From a bacterium (GTDB lineage Bacteria; Elusimicrobiota; Elusimicrobia; UBA1565; UBA9628), in the NCBI GenBank assembly GCA_021810245.1, contig JAJZJF010000012.1:1-32315 (forward strand): 32,315 bases of DNA. Direction: 5' to 3'. The stretch's first letter is position 1. Every line of letters begins with the position of its first letter. Both the position numbers and the translations under genes were made by a program. The notes beneath the pieces are model-generated. The model did no database searches, was not told where the DNA came from, and saw nothing but the letters and a program-made list of their open reading frames with translations. Below, in pieces: positions 24,515 to 31,180 of the stretch.

Positions 24515-24567
24515 GACAGGCGGACGGTTGCAAGCTACCCAAGGCCCCGGTTTCCCGGGGCCTTTTT
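24515..24567 (+). ncRNA. Candidate ~53-nt small RNA
   Basis: Bounded by the promoter at 24480-24508 and the terminator at 24543-24567, with no reading frame. The 5' part contains GGCGGACGGTTGC and AAGCTACCC; the latter is exactly complementary to 9 nt of tRNA-Asp (24353-24361), about 180 nt upstream. It does not match any riboswitch or sRNA family I can recognise. No plus-strand gene follows directly, so a cis leader is unlikely. It accounts for most of the otherwise empty 24421-24720 interval; I see nothing else there apart from the purine-rich repeat and REP copy 11. Confidence 0.5.
24543..24567 (+). terminator. Rho-independent terminator
   Basis: Stem GGCCCCGG, loop TTTC, stem CCGGGGCC, then TTTTT: a strong intrinsic terminator on the plus strand, ending the candidate small RNA. 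Confidence 0.88.
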
Positions 24568-24644
24568 CTTTCTTAGCGGGAAGTGTCGCCTGCTTTTTTT
24601 GATTTCCCATTCCTTGAGATTGTATACGAAAATCACGCGTGAGT

Positions 24645-24668
24645 CACGAAGAAACGGCGAAGGAACGG
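24645..24668. repeat. Short dispersed purine-rich repeat, copy B
   Basis: CACGAAGAAACGGCGAAG followed by GAACGG is 20/23 identical to 11068-11090, within a longer degenerate GGAACGGAAAGAAACGG tract. Confidence 0.5.
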
Positions 24669-24705
24669 AAAGAAACGGAAAGGAAAAGAAGGCAAAAGGA
24701 AAAAG

Positions 24706-24716
24706 GGGACTGTCCC
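24706..24716. repeat. REP palindrome copy 11
   Basis: Core GGGAC-T-GTCCC with A/T runs on each side, abutting the stop of the 104-aa gene. It is shaped as a bidirectional hairpin/T-run terminator. Confidence 0.9.
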
Positions 24717-24720
24717 TTTT

Positions 24721-25035
24721 TTAACGAATGAAGCGCAGAGCCGTCATTAGAAGACTTAAGAAAGCGACGGTGCCGAGGAGGAGTTTTGTTATCTGCGCAA
24801 ACCGCCCGTTCATGTCGTTGGTGATCTGCTCAAACCTCTTGTCCATGACGCCGCGCAGTTCGGTAATCTCCGTATCGAGATGGGCGATGTGATTGAATTG
24901 AGACTTGAGAATCAGCGGGATGGCGTGCTCTTCAGACAGCGTCCCGCGCTCAGTAATTTCCCTCTCCGCGTCCTGGGCTTTCTTGTCCAGGAACTTCATC
25001 AATATTTCGTGAGTCGCCTCGTCGAATATGGCCAT
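24721..25035 (-). CDS. Small coiled-coil protein with C-terminal membrane anchor
   Basis: 104 aa. The N-terminal two thirds are charged and helical (EEHAIPLILKSQFNHIAHLDTEITELRGVMDKRFEQITNDMNGRFAQITKLL), likely a coiled coil, and the end is one hydrophobic segment (LLLGTVAFLSLLMTALRFIR), so it is probably a tail-anchored inner-membrane protein. I do not recognise the family. It is supported as a real gene by a good promoter (TTGAAA-17-TACACT, extended TGC) whose -10 ends 6 nt before the ATG, implying a leaderless message, and by REP copies placed tightly after its stop and upstream of its promoter. Confidence 0.7.
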   Translation of the reverse strand: MAIFDEATHEILMKFLDKKAQDAEREITERGTLSEEHAIPLILKSQFNHIAHLDTEITELRGVMDKRFEQITNDMNGRFAQITKLLLGTVAFLSLLMTALRFIR

Positions 25036-25041
25036 ACAGAC

Positions 25042-25070
25042 AGTGTAGCAGGAATTTCGAGACTTTTCAA
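25042..25070 (-). promoter_or_regulatory. Promoter of the 104-aa gene, leaderless
   Basis: Minus strand: TTGAAA (25070-25065), 17-nt spacer ending TGC, TACACT (25047-25042), then 6 nt to ATG 25035. Confidence 0.62.
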
Positions 25071-25093
25071 CTCATCCCATGAGTCTCGGCAAA

Positions 25094-25118
25094 TAAAAAA
25101 GGGACTGTCCCTTTTTTA
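25094..25118. repeat. REP palindrome copy 12 (perfect 25-nt)
   Basis: TAAAAAAGGGAC-T-GTCCC with the T6A arm, in the divergent region between the 104-aa gene and the OmpR-like gene. Confidence 0.92.
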
Positions 25119-25127
25119 ATTAATATT

Positions 25128-25136
25128 TGCTAGATT
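25128..25136 (+). promoter_or_regulatory. Extended -10 promoter of the OmpR-like gene
   Basis: TGC-TAGATT, 9 nt before ATG 25146. No -35 is visible; the REP lies there instead. The same ATTTGCTAGA block occurs after REP copy 16 at 31165. Confidence 0.5.
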
Positions 25137-25145
25137 AATTCAGAA

Positions 25146-25838
25146 ATGGAAGTTCTGATAGCGTCAGGCGAGCCTTTGGGAGGGATTTGGGAAGAGGCAT
25201 TTTCTCTCCGCGGCTGGAAAATCTTAAAAAGCGCGGATTTTAAAAGCGCTTTAGGCCTTTTGCCCAAGCTCCCGGGCGCGGTCATCATCGCCGAATCCTT
25301 GTTGCCGGACGCCTTAAGCCTTAAACTGATTCGGGAAAAAGGCCGCGGGATTTCTCTTTTGGTCGCCTCAAGAACCCAAGTTCCCTCGCGCTTAGTCGAG
25401 CTTTTAAACGCCGGGGCCGATGACGTGATTTCTTCTGATATCCCAGGAGAGCTTCTCGCGGCGAAACTCGAAGCCGCCCTTCGGCGTTTTAAACCTCCGG
25501 AAGCCAAGGAGATTAAGTCTAAAGACGGGAAAATTAAAATCAATCGTTTAAAGCGAGAGGCCTCTTTAAACGAAAAGGTTCTTGATTTGACAAAAACGGA
25601 ATTTGAACTTCTCGCTTTTATCCTGGAGCGCCCGGGATTTGCGCTTGAGAGAAGAACCTTGCTCCAGATGATCCGTTCCGATTCAGACAGCGTTCAATCC
25701 TCGACGGTGGATAAACATGTCGAATCCTTGCGAAAAAAACTCGGAGAATGGGGATCCTGCATCAAAACCGTTCACGGCATCGGCTATGCCTGGGAAAACG
25801 GGACAGTCCCCTTTTCTTCGCAGGGAAGGAAAAGATAA
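25146..25838 (+). CDS. OmpR/PhoB-type regulator with degenerate receiver domain
   Basis: 230 aa. The N-terminal ~115 residues have receiver-like spacing, but the acidic pair is missing (VLIASGEP), the phosphoacceptor position is Glu50 (IIAESLLPD) and the conserved Lys is replaced (DDVISSD). Residues ~130-216 are a winged-helix Trans_reg_C DNA-binding domain (LTKTEFELLAFILERPGFALERRTLLQMI...STVDKHVESLRKKL...IKTVHGIGYAWE). It is therefore probably a phosphorylation-independent transcription factor. The last residues (NGTVPFSSQGRKR) are encoded by REP copy 13, so the original C-terminus was likely altered by the repeat. It heads a plus-strand set with two CheY-like proteins and a CheC-like protein. 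Confidence 0.88.
   Translation: MEVLIASGEPLGGIWEEAFSLRGWKILKSADFKSALGLLPKLPGAVIIAESLLPDALSLKLIREKGRGISLLVASRTQVPSRLVELLNAGADDVISSDIPGELLAAKLEAALRRFKPPEAKEIKSKDGKIKINRLKREASLNEKVLDLTKTEFELLAFILERPGFALERRTLLQMIRSDSDSVQSSTVDKHVESLRKKLGEWGSCIKTVHGIGYAWENGTVPFSSQGRKR
25800..25810. repeat. REP palindrome copy 13, in coding sequence
   Basis: GGGAC-A-GTCCC encodes G-T-V-P of the OmpR-like protein C-terminal tail. Confidence 0.9.
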
Positions 25839-25843
25839 AAAAG

Positions 25844-25854
25844 GGGACTGTCCC
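25844..25854. repeat. REP palindrome copy 14
   Basis: GGGAC-T-GTCCC between the OmpR-like stop and the CheY-like ribosome-binding site; 44 nt from copy 13, making a pair. Confidence 0.9.
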
Positions 25855-25868
25855 TTTTTGGGGAGATT

Positions 25869-26252
25869 ATGGAACAATCACGCAAGATTTTAATCGCCGA
25901 TGACGACCCCAGCGTGCGGGAGATACTTCGCATGATGCTGGAAGAAGACGGCTATGCCGTTGTCGAGGCCGTAGATGGACAGCAGGCTTGGGACAAGCTT
26001 AATACGGAAGGCGCGGATATGGGCATTTTTGATCTCAATATGCCCCGCCTTGACGGACTTCAACTCACCCAGCGCATTCGCCAAGATTCTAGGTATTCTG
26101 AACTGCCGATTTTAATGCTGACCGTTCGGGCTTTAGTCATTGAGCAAATTCGGGGATATGACCGCGGGGCCGATGAATACGTGACCAAACCTTTTGAGCG
26201 TGAAGTTCTTTTGGCAAGGGTCAAGGCTTTGGAACGCCGCTTGGGGGCTTGA
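25869..26252 (+). CDS. Stand-alone response regulator receiver (CheY-like)
   Basis: A 127-aa single-domain receiver. All phosphorylation residues are present: acidic cluster D11-D13 (IADDDPS), phosphoacceptor D55 (IFDLNMPRLDG), T85 (MLTVRA) and K107 (YVTKPF). There is no output domain, so it acts by protein contact or phosphotransfer. GGGGAG provides the ribosome-binding site. Likely kinases include the HisKA chimera of this window; that pairing is inferred from proximity only. Confidence 0.93.
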   Translation: MEQSRKILIADDDPSVREILRMMLEEDGYAVVEAVDGQQAWDKLNTEGADMGIFDLNMPRLDGLQLTQRIRQDSRYSELPILMLTVRALVIEQIRGYDRGADEYVTKPFEREVLLARVKALERRLGA

Positions 26253-26310
26253 CTTTCTTTCGGTTTCTGATAGGACAAGGCGGTTTGAAAGAATTAAACA
26301 GACAATAATT

Positions 26311-26673
26311 ATGGGAAAAAACATTTTTATCGTCGAGGATTTGCCGATCATGCGGGATTTGTTGTCGACTAACCTTGAGAGTTTGGGCCATAAGGTCGTG
26401 GGCTTTGCCGAAAATGGGAAAGAAGCCATCGCTCATTATGCCGAGCATAACCCCGATCTGATGACCTTGGATATTTCGCTTCCCGATATGGACGGGCTTT
26501 TCGTTTTAAAAGAAATACGACTGAAACACCCGCAGGCGAAAATTCTAATCGTGACAGCCAACGATCAAAAAATGCTCCAAAAACAGGCCTTGGCGATGGG
26601 GGCCAGCGGAGTTTTGCTCAAGCCCTTTGTCATTGAGGATGTTACGGCCGCTTTGTCGAAGGTCTTCTCATAA
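26311..26673 (+). CDS. CheY-type response regulator
   Basis: 120 aa from ATG 26311 (MGKNIFIVEDLPIMRDLL); the tracked start at 26194 overlaps the previous gene and is rejected. Receiver residues: E9/D10, D54 (MTLDISLPDMDG), T82 (IVTAND), K104 (LLKPF). The sequence is close to the CheY class (short, D-x-S-L-P-D-M-D-G, LLKPF). It is followed after 7 nt by the CheC-like gene, the usual partner that dephosphorylates CheY-P. Confidence 0.92.
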   Translation: MGKNIFIVEDLPIMRDLLSTNLESLGHKVVGFAENGKEAIAHYAEHNPDLMTLDISLPDMDGLFVLKEIRLKHPQAKILIVTANDQKMLQKQALAMGASGVLLKPFVIEDVTAALSKVFS

Positions 26674-26680
26674 TTCATTC

Positions 26681-27274
26681 ATGGAATCTCTTTCCGAGCG
26701 AGAACAGAGACTAATCTTAAACGCGCTTGACGCCGGGGCGCAAAAAACGGCGCAGTACCTTTCTAAGCTGAGCCAAGAATCTTGGAAATGCACCGCTTCT
26801 TCCATCTATCATAATTTTGAAACTCCGCTTTTTTCGACTTTCCCCGATTCCGAGAAACCCTATTGGTCGGCCTATCTTCCCCTTCAAGACGGAGTTCCTT
26901 TGGGGGTTCATCTGATTATGCCTCCCGACAGCGTCGCTTCCTTAGGGCGGGCCTGGAACAAGATTTATAGCCCGATAGACGCCCATACCACGTTTCCCCC
27001 CCAAGACGTAGTCCGAGAAATATCTAATATTGTCGCGCATGGTTTTTGCGGAGAATTGGGAGAGCTTTTTTCAACCATTTTAATTTTGTCTGTCCCGGAA
27101 GTTTTGGAAGGCAGTAGACGCCGTCTGGTAGAAGAAGGGTTTAAAAAAATTGCCGGAGCCAATGTTTTGGTCGTCAGCAATATCGTGATGTCTCAATCTG
27201 ATTTTACGATCCGTTGCGAACTTTATTTCTACGCGGAATCGGAAATGATCAAACTTTTTCTTCGCGGCAACTAG
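26681..27274 (+). CDS. CheC-like CheY-phosphatase family protein
   Basis: 197 aa from ATG 26681, 7 nt after the CheY-type stop; the tracked ORF start lies inside that gene. DVVREISNIVAHGFCGELGELFS (E113, N116) matches the CheC/CheX/FliY active-site helix (E-x-x-N followed by small residues). The N-terminal copy (LILNALDAGAQKTAQYLSKLS) has the right helix pattern but lacks the E, so only one of two sites looks active. The family removes phosphate from CheY-P. There is no FliN-like domain. No Shine-Dalgarno; translational coupling is likely. With CheY next to it, this forms a chemotaxis-style module that could steer the MotAB/FliG-like machine. Confidence 0.75.
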   Translation: MESLSEREQRLILNALDAGAQKTAQYLSKLSQESWKCTASSIYHNFETPLFSTFPDSEKPYWSAYLPLQDGVPLGVHLIMPPDSVASLGRAWNKIYSPIDAHTTFPPQDVVREISNIVAHGFCGELGELFSTILILSVPEVLEGSRRRLVEEGFKKIAGANVLVVSNIVMSQSDFTIRCELYFYAESEMIKLFLRGN

Positions 27275-27289
27275 AGTTCTGCCCTCAGT

Positions 27290-28249
27290 TTAGAGCAGAT
27301 CAAATTCCGAGTGAAGATAAAAAACGGCGGCCGGGGCCAAGACCATTCCCGCCACGCCTAAAATCGCCTCCCCCAGAATAAGCCCCACTAAAATTTCCCA
27401 GGCCGGAACCTTCATCTGCTCTCCGAAAACCTGGCCCTGAATGGGATATTGCGCGTGGTGTAAAACCAAAAGAGAAACAAGCGCGAGAATGGCGGTTCTT
27501 GTCGAAACGGTAAAGGCTGCCGCCAATATGGCGGCGTTGGTGACCGCGCCTCCGATGACGGGCAAAAGCCCCAGAACGAAGGTTGCCGTAATCAAAAAAC
27601 GCATGTAAGGGATTCCCAGGATTAAAAGCAAAAACGAGACCAGTCCCGTGTTGATCAATGAAATCGTAAACTGAGCGCCAAAGGCTTTCTGAAAACCTTT
27701 CATAAAGAGTTCCATCCGAGCCGACATCTCTTCTCTAAGCCTTTCGGAAAACCCGGCTTCGGGATTGGTTTTATTTTTTTCTTCCCAAAAACAGGCGACA
27801 GCGGCAAAGATTGCCAGGGCAATTTGCAGAAATCCCTTGGTTAATAGAGAACTGGCATGGGTGATTTGTCGAAGATTATCCTTGGCGGAACCGGCAATCA
27901 AGGCGCGGATGTCATCGAGATTGTCAAAGGGAAGAGAAATGCCCCATTGATCCGCCAAGGATTTAATTTTGGGAATAAAGAGAGAAACGATCATGGGCGC
28001 GCGAATGGCGGCCAAGTGAACGAAGGCGGCCAGTATCCAGAAAAAAACGGCGGAAATAATTAGAAAGGAAAAAAGGGCGATGAGTTTAGAACTTGTGTTG
28101 CCAAATTTTTTGACGGATATTTTTCTCGCCGATTCAAGTATCAATAGAGAGATCAGTCCCGCCAAGAGAGCCGCTCCCAATTGAAACCAAATAATCAATC
28201 CCGCCGCGATGCCGAAAAGAAAATAAGACGCCTTGCGTTCTACGCTCAT
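27290..28249 (-). CDS. AI-2E family membrane protein (putative transporter)
   Basis: A 319-aa polytopic membrane protein with seven or eight TMs and a soluble stretch around 95-190. GIPYMRFLITATFVLGLLPVIGGAVTNAAILAAAF and the end GEAILGVAGMVLAPAAVFY match the AI-2E/UPF0118 (PF01594) family. Members are reported as autoinducer-2 exporters, Na+/H+ antiporters or permeases; the substrate here cannot be assigned. It is convergent with the CheC-like gene (15 nt apart, no terminator seen) and divergent from the Mg2+ ATPase. A mini-frame (ATG CTT TTT TAA) with its own AAGGAG lies just upstream of the ATG. Confidence 0.85.
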   Translation of the reverse strand: MSVERKASYFLFGIAAGLIIWFQLGAALLAGLISLLILESARKISVKKFGNTSSKLIALFSFLIISAVFFWILAAFVHLAAIRAPMIVSLFIPKIKSLADQWGISLPFDNLDDIRALIAGSAKDNLRQITHASSLLTKGFLQIALAIFAAVACFWEEKNKTNPEAGFSERLREEMSARMELFMKGFQKAFGAQFTISLINTGLVSFLLLILGIPYMRFLITATFVLGLLPVIGGAVTNAAILAAAFTVSTRTAILALVSLLVLHHAQYPIQGQVFGEQMKVPAWEILVGLILGEAILGVAGMVLAPAAVFYLHSEFDLL

Positions 28250-28306
28250 AATTAAAAAAGCATTACTCCTTGCGTTAGTTTATCAAAATGTCCAAAAACT
28301 AAAAAG

Positions 28307-28315
28307 TGTTATAAT
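28307..28315 (+). promoter_or_regulatory. Extended -10 promoter of the Mg2+ ATPase gene
   Basis: A perfect extended -10, TGT-TATAAT, with no good -35. It leaves a ~115-nt 5' leader before ATG 28435, unlike the short leaders of other genes here. The leader contains ACGCC-AATTTCGG-AGATTG-type inverted repeats and a weak TTCT/AGAA pairing around the GAAGG ribosome-binding site, so Mg2+- or structure-dependent control is possible. Confidence 0.55.
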
Positions 28316-28434
28316 GGATTTCAGGAATTTATTGCAAATTTATTGAAATTTTTTTCGCGGAGTAGCGTGCAAATAAAGCTGATAAAAAAACCGACGCCAA
28401 TTTCGGAGATTGCGTTTCTGGCAAGAAGGCGCTA

Positions 28435-31035
28435 ATGGGAACAATTCCTCAATCTCTCAACTTGATGGACGCTTCCGCTTTAAACGCGCCGGAATTTTTA
28501 GCTCGCGTCTCTTCAAGCGAACAAGGCTTGACCGAAGAAGAAGCTCAAGAGCGCCTGGAAATTTTAGGCCCTAATCTCACCCAGGACCCCAAGGACAAAA
28601 GTTTAATTCTTGATTTTCTTCTGCGTTTTAAAAATCCCCTCATTATTCAGTTAACGGTCATCGCCGCCATTTCTCTTTTCATGGGCGACTTAAGATCGGC
28701 GATCGTGGTTTTTGGGATGCTTTTTTTAAGCGTGATTTTGTCCTATGTCCAGGAAACCCGCTCCAACAACGCGGTCGAGAAACTCATCGCCATGGTTAAA
28801 ACCACGTGCCTGATTTTAAGAAATGGACAAGAACTTTCAATTCCGCCTCAAAATCTCGTTTGCGGAGACCTCGTCCTTCTAGCCGCGGGCTCGATTATCC
28901 CGGCGGATCTTAGGCTTATTTCCGCGAAAGATTTCTTTGTCAGCCAGGCGGCTTTGACCGGCGAATCGATGCCGGTTGAAAAAAATGCTTTTCCATGCGA
29001 CGTTTCGGGAAAGACCATTCTTGAGCTAGGAAATATTTGTTTCCAGGGTTCCAATGTCCTGAGCGGAAGCGCCAAGGGCGTGGTTGTCGTTACTGGCGCC
29101 AAGACCTATTTCGGCGAAATATCTAAAAAATTGGGCGAACAAAAAGTTTTGACCAGTTTTGACAGGGGCATCTCGGATTTTACTTGGCTGATGATCCGAT
29201 TTATGATCGTCATGGTCGCGGTTGTCTTTTTTCTGGTAGGAATTACTCGGGGCGGCTGGCTGGACGCTTTGATGTTTGGACTAGCCGTCGCCGTGGGGTT
29301 GACTCCGGAAATGCTTCCCATGATTGTCACCGTTAACTTATCCAAGGGCGCTCTAATGATGTCGTCAAAAAAGGTGATTGTTAAACGCCTTAACTCGATT
29401 CAAAATCTAGGCGCGATGGACGTTCTCTGCACGGATAAGACCGGAACGCTAACCCAGGACCGGATTATCTTGGAAAAACACGTGGACGTCACCAATCGGG
29501 AATCCGAAGACGTTCTCAGATACGCCTACATGAACAGCTTTTATCAAACAGGGCTCAGAAATCTATTGGACAAGGCGATTTTGTCTCATTCCGATCTGGA
29601 TGTCGAGCGCAGCTGCCGAAAAGTCGACGAGATTCCTTTTGATTTCGTGCGCCGCCGGATGTCGGTCGTCATCGATTACGAGGGAGACCATGTCCTGATA
29701 TGTAAGGGCGCAGTCGAAGAAATTTTTAGCGTCTGTAATCGCTATCAAGTCGATGAGGCCGTCTATCCTTTAATCGACATGCTCAAAAGAGACCTGCTTG
29801 AAGAGTATGAAAGTCTCAGCGCCGATGGGTATCGCGTTTTGGCCGTCGCTTACCGCGATTTTTCGACCGCGAAAGAAAACTTCTCCGCTTCCGACGAAAA
29901 AGATCTCATTTTGCTGGGCTATATCGCTTTTTTTGATCCGCCCAAAGATTCCGCCGCGGTCGCGATAAAAGCTTTAAACCGCGCGGGGGTCGCGGTCAAG
30001 GTCTTGACCGGAGACAATTCCCTGGTGACAAAAAAAGTCTGCAAAGACGTGGGGCTTGAGGTTTCCGAAATTATCACCGGAGACATCCTCCAAAAAATGG
30101 ACCCTCAAAAATTCAAGGAATCGGTATTGAAACATTCGATTTTTGCCCGCTTATCTCCCTCCCAGAAAGAGGAGATTATTACGACCTTGCGCGAGAACGG
30201 GCATGTCGTGGGATTTTTGGGAGACGGCATCAACGACGCCTCGGCGCTTAAAAGTTCCGACGTCGGGATTTCTGTCGATACCGCTTCCGATGTCGCGAAA
30301 GAATCCGCCCATATCGTCTTGCTTGAAAAAAGCCTAATGGTTTTAGACGATGGAATTATCGAGGGGCGAAAGGTTTTTGGAAATATCATTAAATATATCC
30401 GCATGGGGGCTAGCTCTAATTTCGGAAATATGTTTAGCATGCTGGGAGCGGTTTATCTCCTTCCTTTTCTTCCCATGGAGCCCATTCAGATTTTGGTCAA
30501 CAATCTCCTCTATGATTTTTCCCAGGTCGGAATTCCCTTTGATCGGGTAGACGAAGATTATTTGCGAAAGCCCCGAAAATGGGACATCTCTCTTATTAAA
30601 AAATTCATGCTGTATCTTGGACCCGTGAGTTCTCTTTTCGATTACACGACTTTTGCCTTAATGATGTGGTTTTTCGGCTGTCATTTGTTTTCAAATCCCC
30701 AGACTCCGGCATCTACCAAGGAATATTTAGAGCGCTTGTTTCACACCGGCTGGTTTGTCGAATCCTTGATCACTCAAACGTTGGTCGTCCATATTATTAG
30801 AACCCGCCATATCCCCTTTATCCAAAGCTGGGCAAGCCCGGGCTTGTTTTTGACCACTGGGGGCATCGCTTTGATAGCGGCCATTCTGCCCTATTCTCCC
30901 ATTGCGTCCTATATTGGGCTAGTCCCCCTTCCCTGGTCTTTTTGGCCGTGGTTGCTTTTGACTCTTTTTGCCTACGCCCTATTGGCGCATCAGGTCAAGA
31001 TGCGGTTTTTAAATCTCAATCCCGCCGACGCTTAA
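28435..31035 (+). CDS. mgtA: Magnesium-translocating P-type ATPase (MgtA/MgtB type)
   Basis: An 866-aa P3B ATPase that imports Mg2+ across the inner membrane using ATP. In order: N-terminal cation-ATPase domain (LTEEEAQERLEILGPN), actuator motif ALTGESMPVEK, TM4 region VGLTPEMLPMIV (the TPEMLPMIV is typical of MgtA), phosphorylation site CTDKTGTLTQD, nucleotide site around CKGAVEEI, LTGDN, and hinge FLGDGINDASALKSSDVGISVD; C-terminal TMs follow. Length is normal (~860-900). Start ATG 28435 has GAAGG at 5 nt; ATG 28462 is an alternative. It is transcribed alone from the extended -10 at 28307. Confidence 0.96.
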   Translation: MGTIPQSLNLMDASALNAPEFLARVSSSEQGLTEEEAQERLEILGPNLTQDPKDKSLILDFLLRFKNPLIIQLTVIAAISLFMGDLRSAIVVFGMLFLSVILSYVQETRSNNAVEKLIAMVKTTCLILRNGQELSIPPQNLVCGDLVLLAAGSIIPADLRLISAKDFFVSQAALTGESMPVEKNAFPCDVSGKTILELGNICFQGSNVLSGSAKGVVVVTGAKTYFGEISKKLGEQKVLTSFDRGISDFTWLMIRFMIVMVAVVFFLVGITRGGWLDALMFGLAVAVGLTPEMLPMIVTVNLSKGALMMSSKKVIVKRLNSIQNLGAMDVLCTDKTGTLTQDRIILEKHVDVTNRESEDVLRYAYMNSFYQTGLRNLLDKAILSHSDLDVERSCRKVDEIPFDFVRRRMSVVIDYEGDHVLICKGAVEEIFSVCNRYQVDEAVYPLIDMLKRDLLEEYESLSADGYRVLAVAYRDFSTAKENFSASDEKDLILLGYIAFFDPPKDSAAVAIKALNRAGVAVKVLTGDNSLVTKKVCKDVGLEVSEIITGDILQKMDPQKFKESVLKHSIFARLSPSQKEEIITTLRENGHVVGFLGDGINDASALKSSDVGISVDTASDVAKESAHIVLLEKSLMVLDDGIIEGRKVFGNIIKYIRMGASSNFGNMFSMLGAVYLLPFLPMEPIQILVNNLLYDFSQVGIPFDRVDEDYLRKPRKWDISLIKKFMLYLGPVSSLFDYTTFALMMWFFGCHLFSNPQTPASTKEYLERLFHTGWFVESLITQTLVVHIIRTRHIPFIQSWASPGLFLTTGGIALIAAILPYSPIASYIGLVPLPWSFWPWLLLTLFAYALLAHQVKMRFLNLNPADA

Positions 31036-31044
31036 CTTAAAAAA

Positions 31045-31055
31045 GGGACAGTCCC
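31045..31055. repeat. REP palindrome copy 15
   Basis: GGGAC-A-GTCCC 9 nt after the mgtA stop; a hairpin with A/T flanks that may terminate it. The AT-rich stretch 31060-31145 holds no other feature I can see. Confidence 0.9.
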
Positions 31056-31150
31056 TATTTATTTCCTTATTTTTTAAGAATAAAATTGAATATTTGAAAG
31101 ACAAATGTCTCATTTTGTGAAATTATCATTTATTTTTATGGATAAAAAAG

Positions 31151-31161
31151 GGGACTGTCCC
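31151..31161. repeat. REP palindrome copy 16
   Basis: GGGAC-T-GTCCC directly upstream of the PLP-enzyme promoter; 106 nt from copy 15. Confidence 0.9.
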
Positions 31162-31166
31162 TAATT

Positions 31167-31175
31167 TGCTAGAAT
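31167..31175 (+). promoter_or_regulatory. Extended -10 promoter of the PLP-enzyme gene, leaderless
   Basis: TGC-TAGAAT ends 5 nt before ATG 31181. The -35 position is covered by REP copy 16. It resembles the block preceding the OmpR-like gene. Confidence 0.52.
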
Positions 31176-31180
31176 GAATT

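Noticed and set aside
24515-24567. c-di-GMP or other known riboswitch
   Set aside because: GCAAGCTACC is only superficially similar; the conserved core and a downstream same-strand gene are missing.
24314-24610. N-terminal 99 residues of the tracked 2885-aa ORF
   Set aside because: This stretch is antisense to tRNA-Asp and the small-RNA terminator and has no protein-like features; the signal peptide follows ATG 24313.
26194-26310. Upstream extension of the CheY-type ORF
   Set aside because: It overlaps the previous receiver gene; the receiver fold starts at MGKNIFIVED (26311).
947-31161. CRISPR array
   Set aside because: The repeated palindromes are dispersed at irregular distances with no spacers or cas genes; they fit REP elements.
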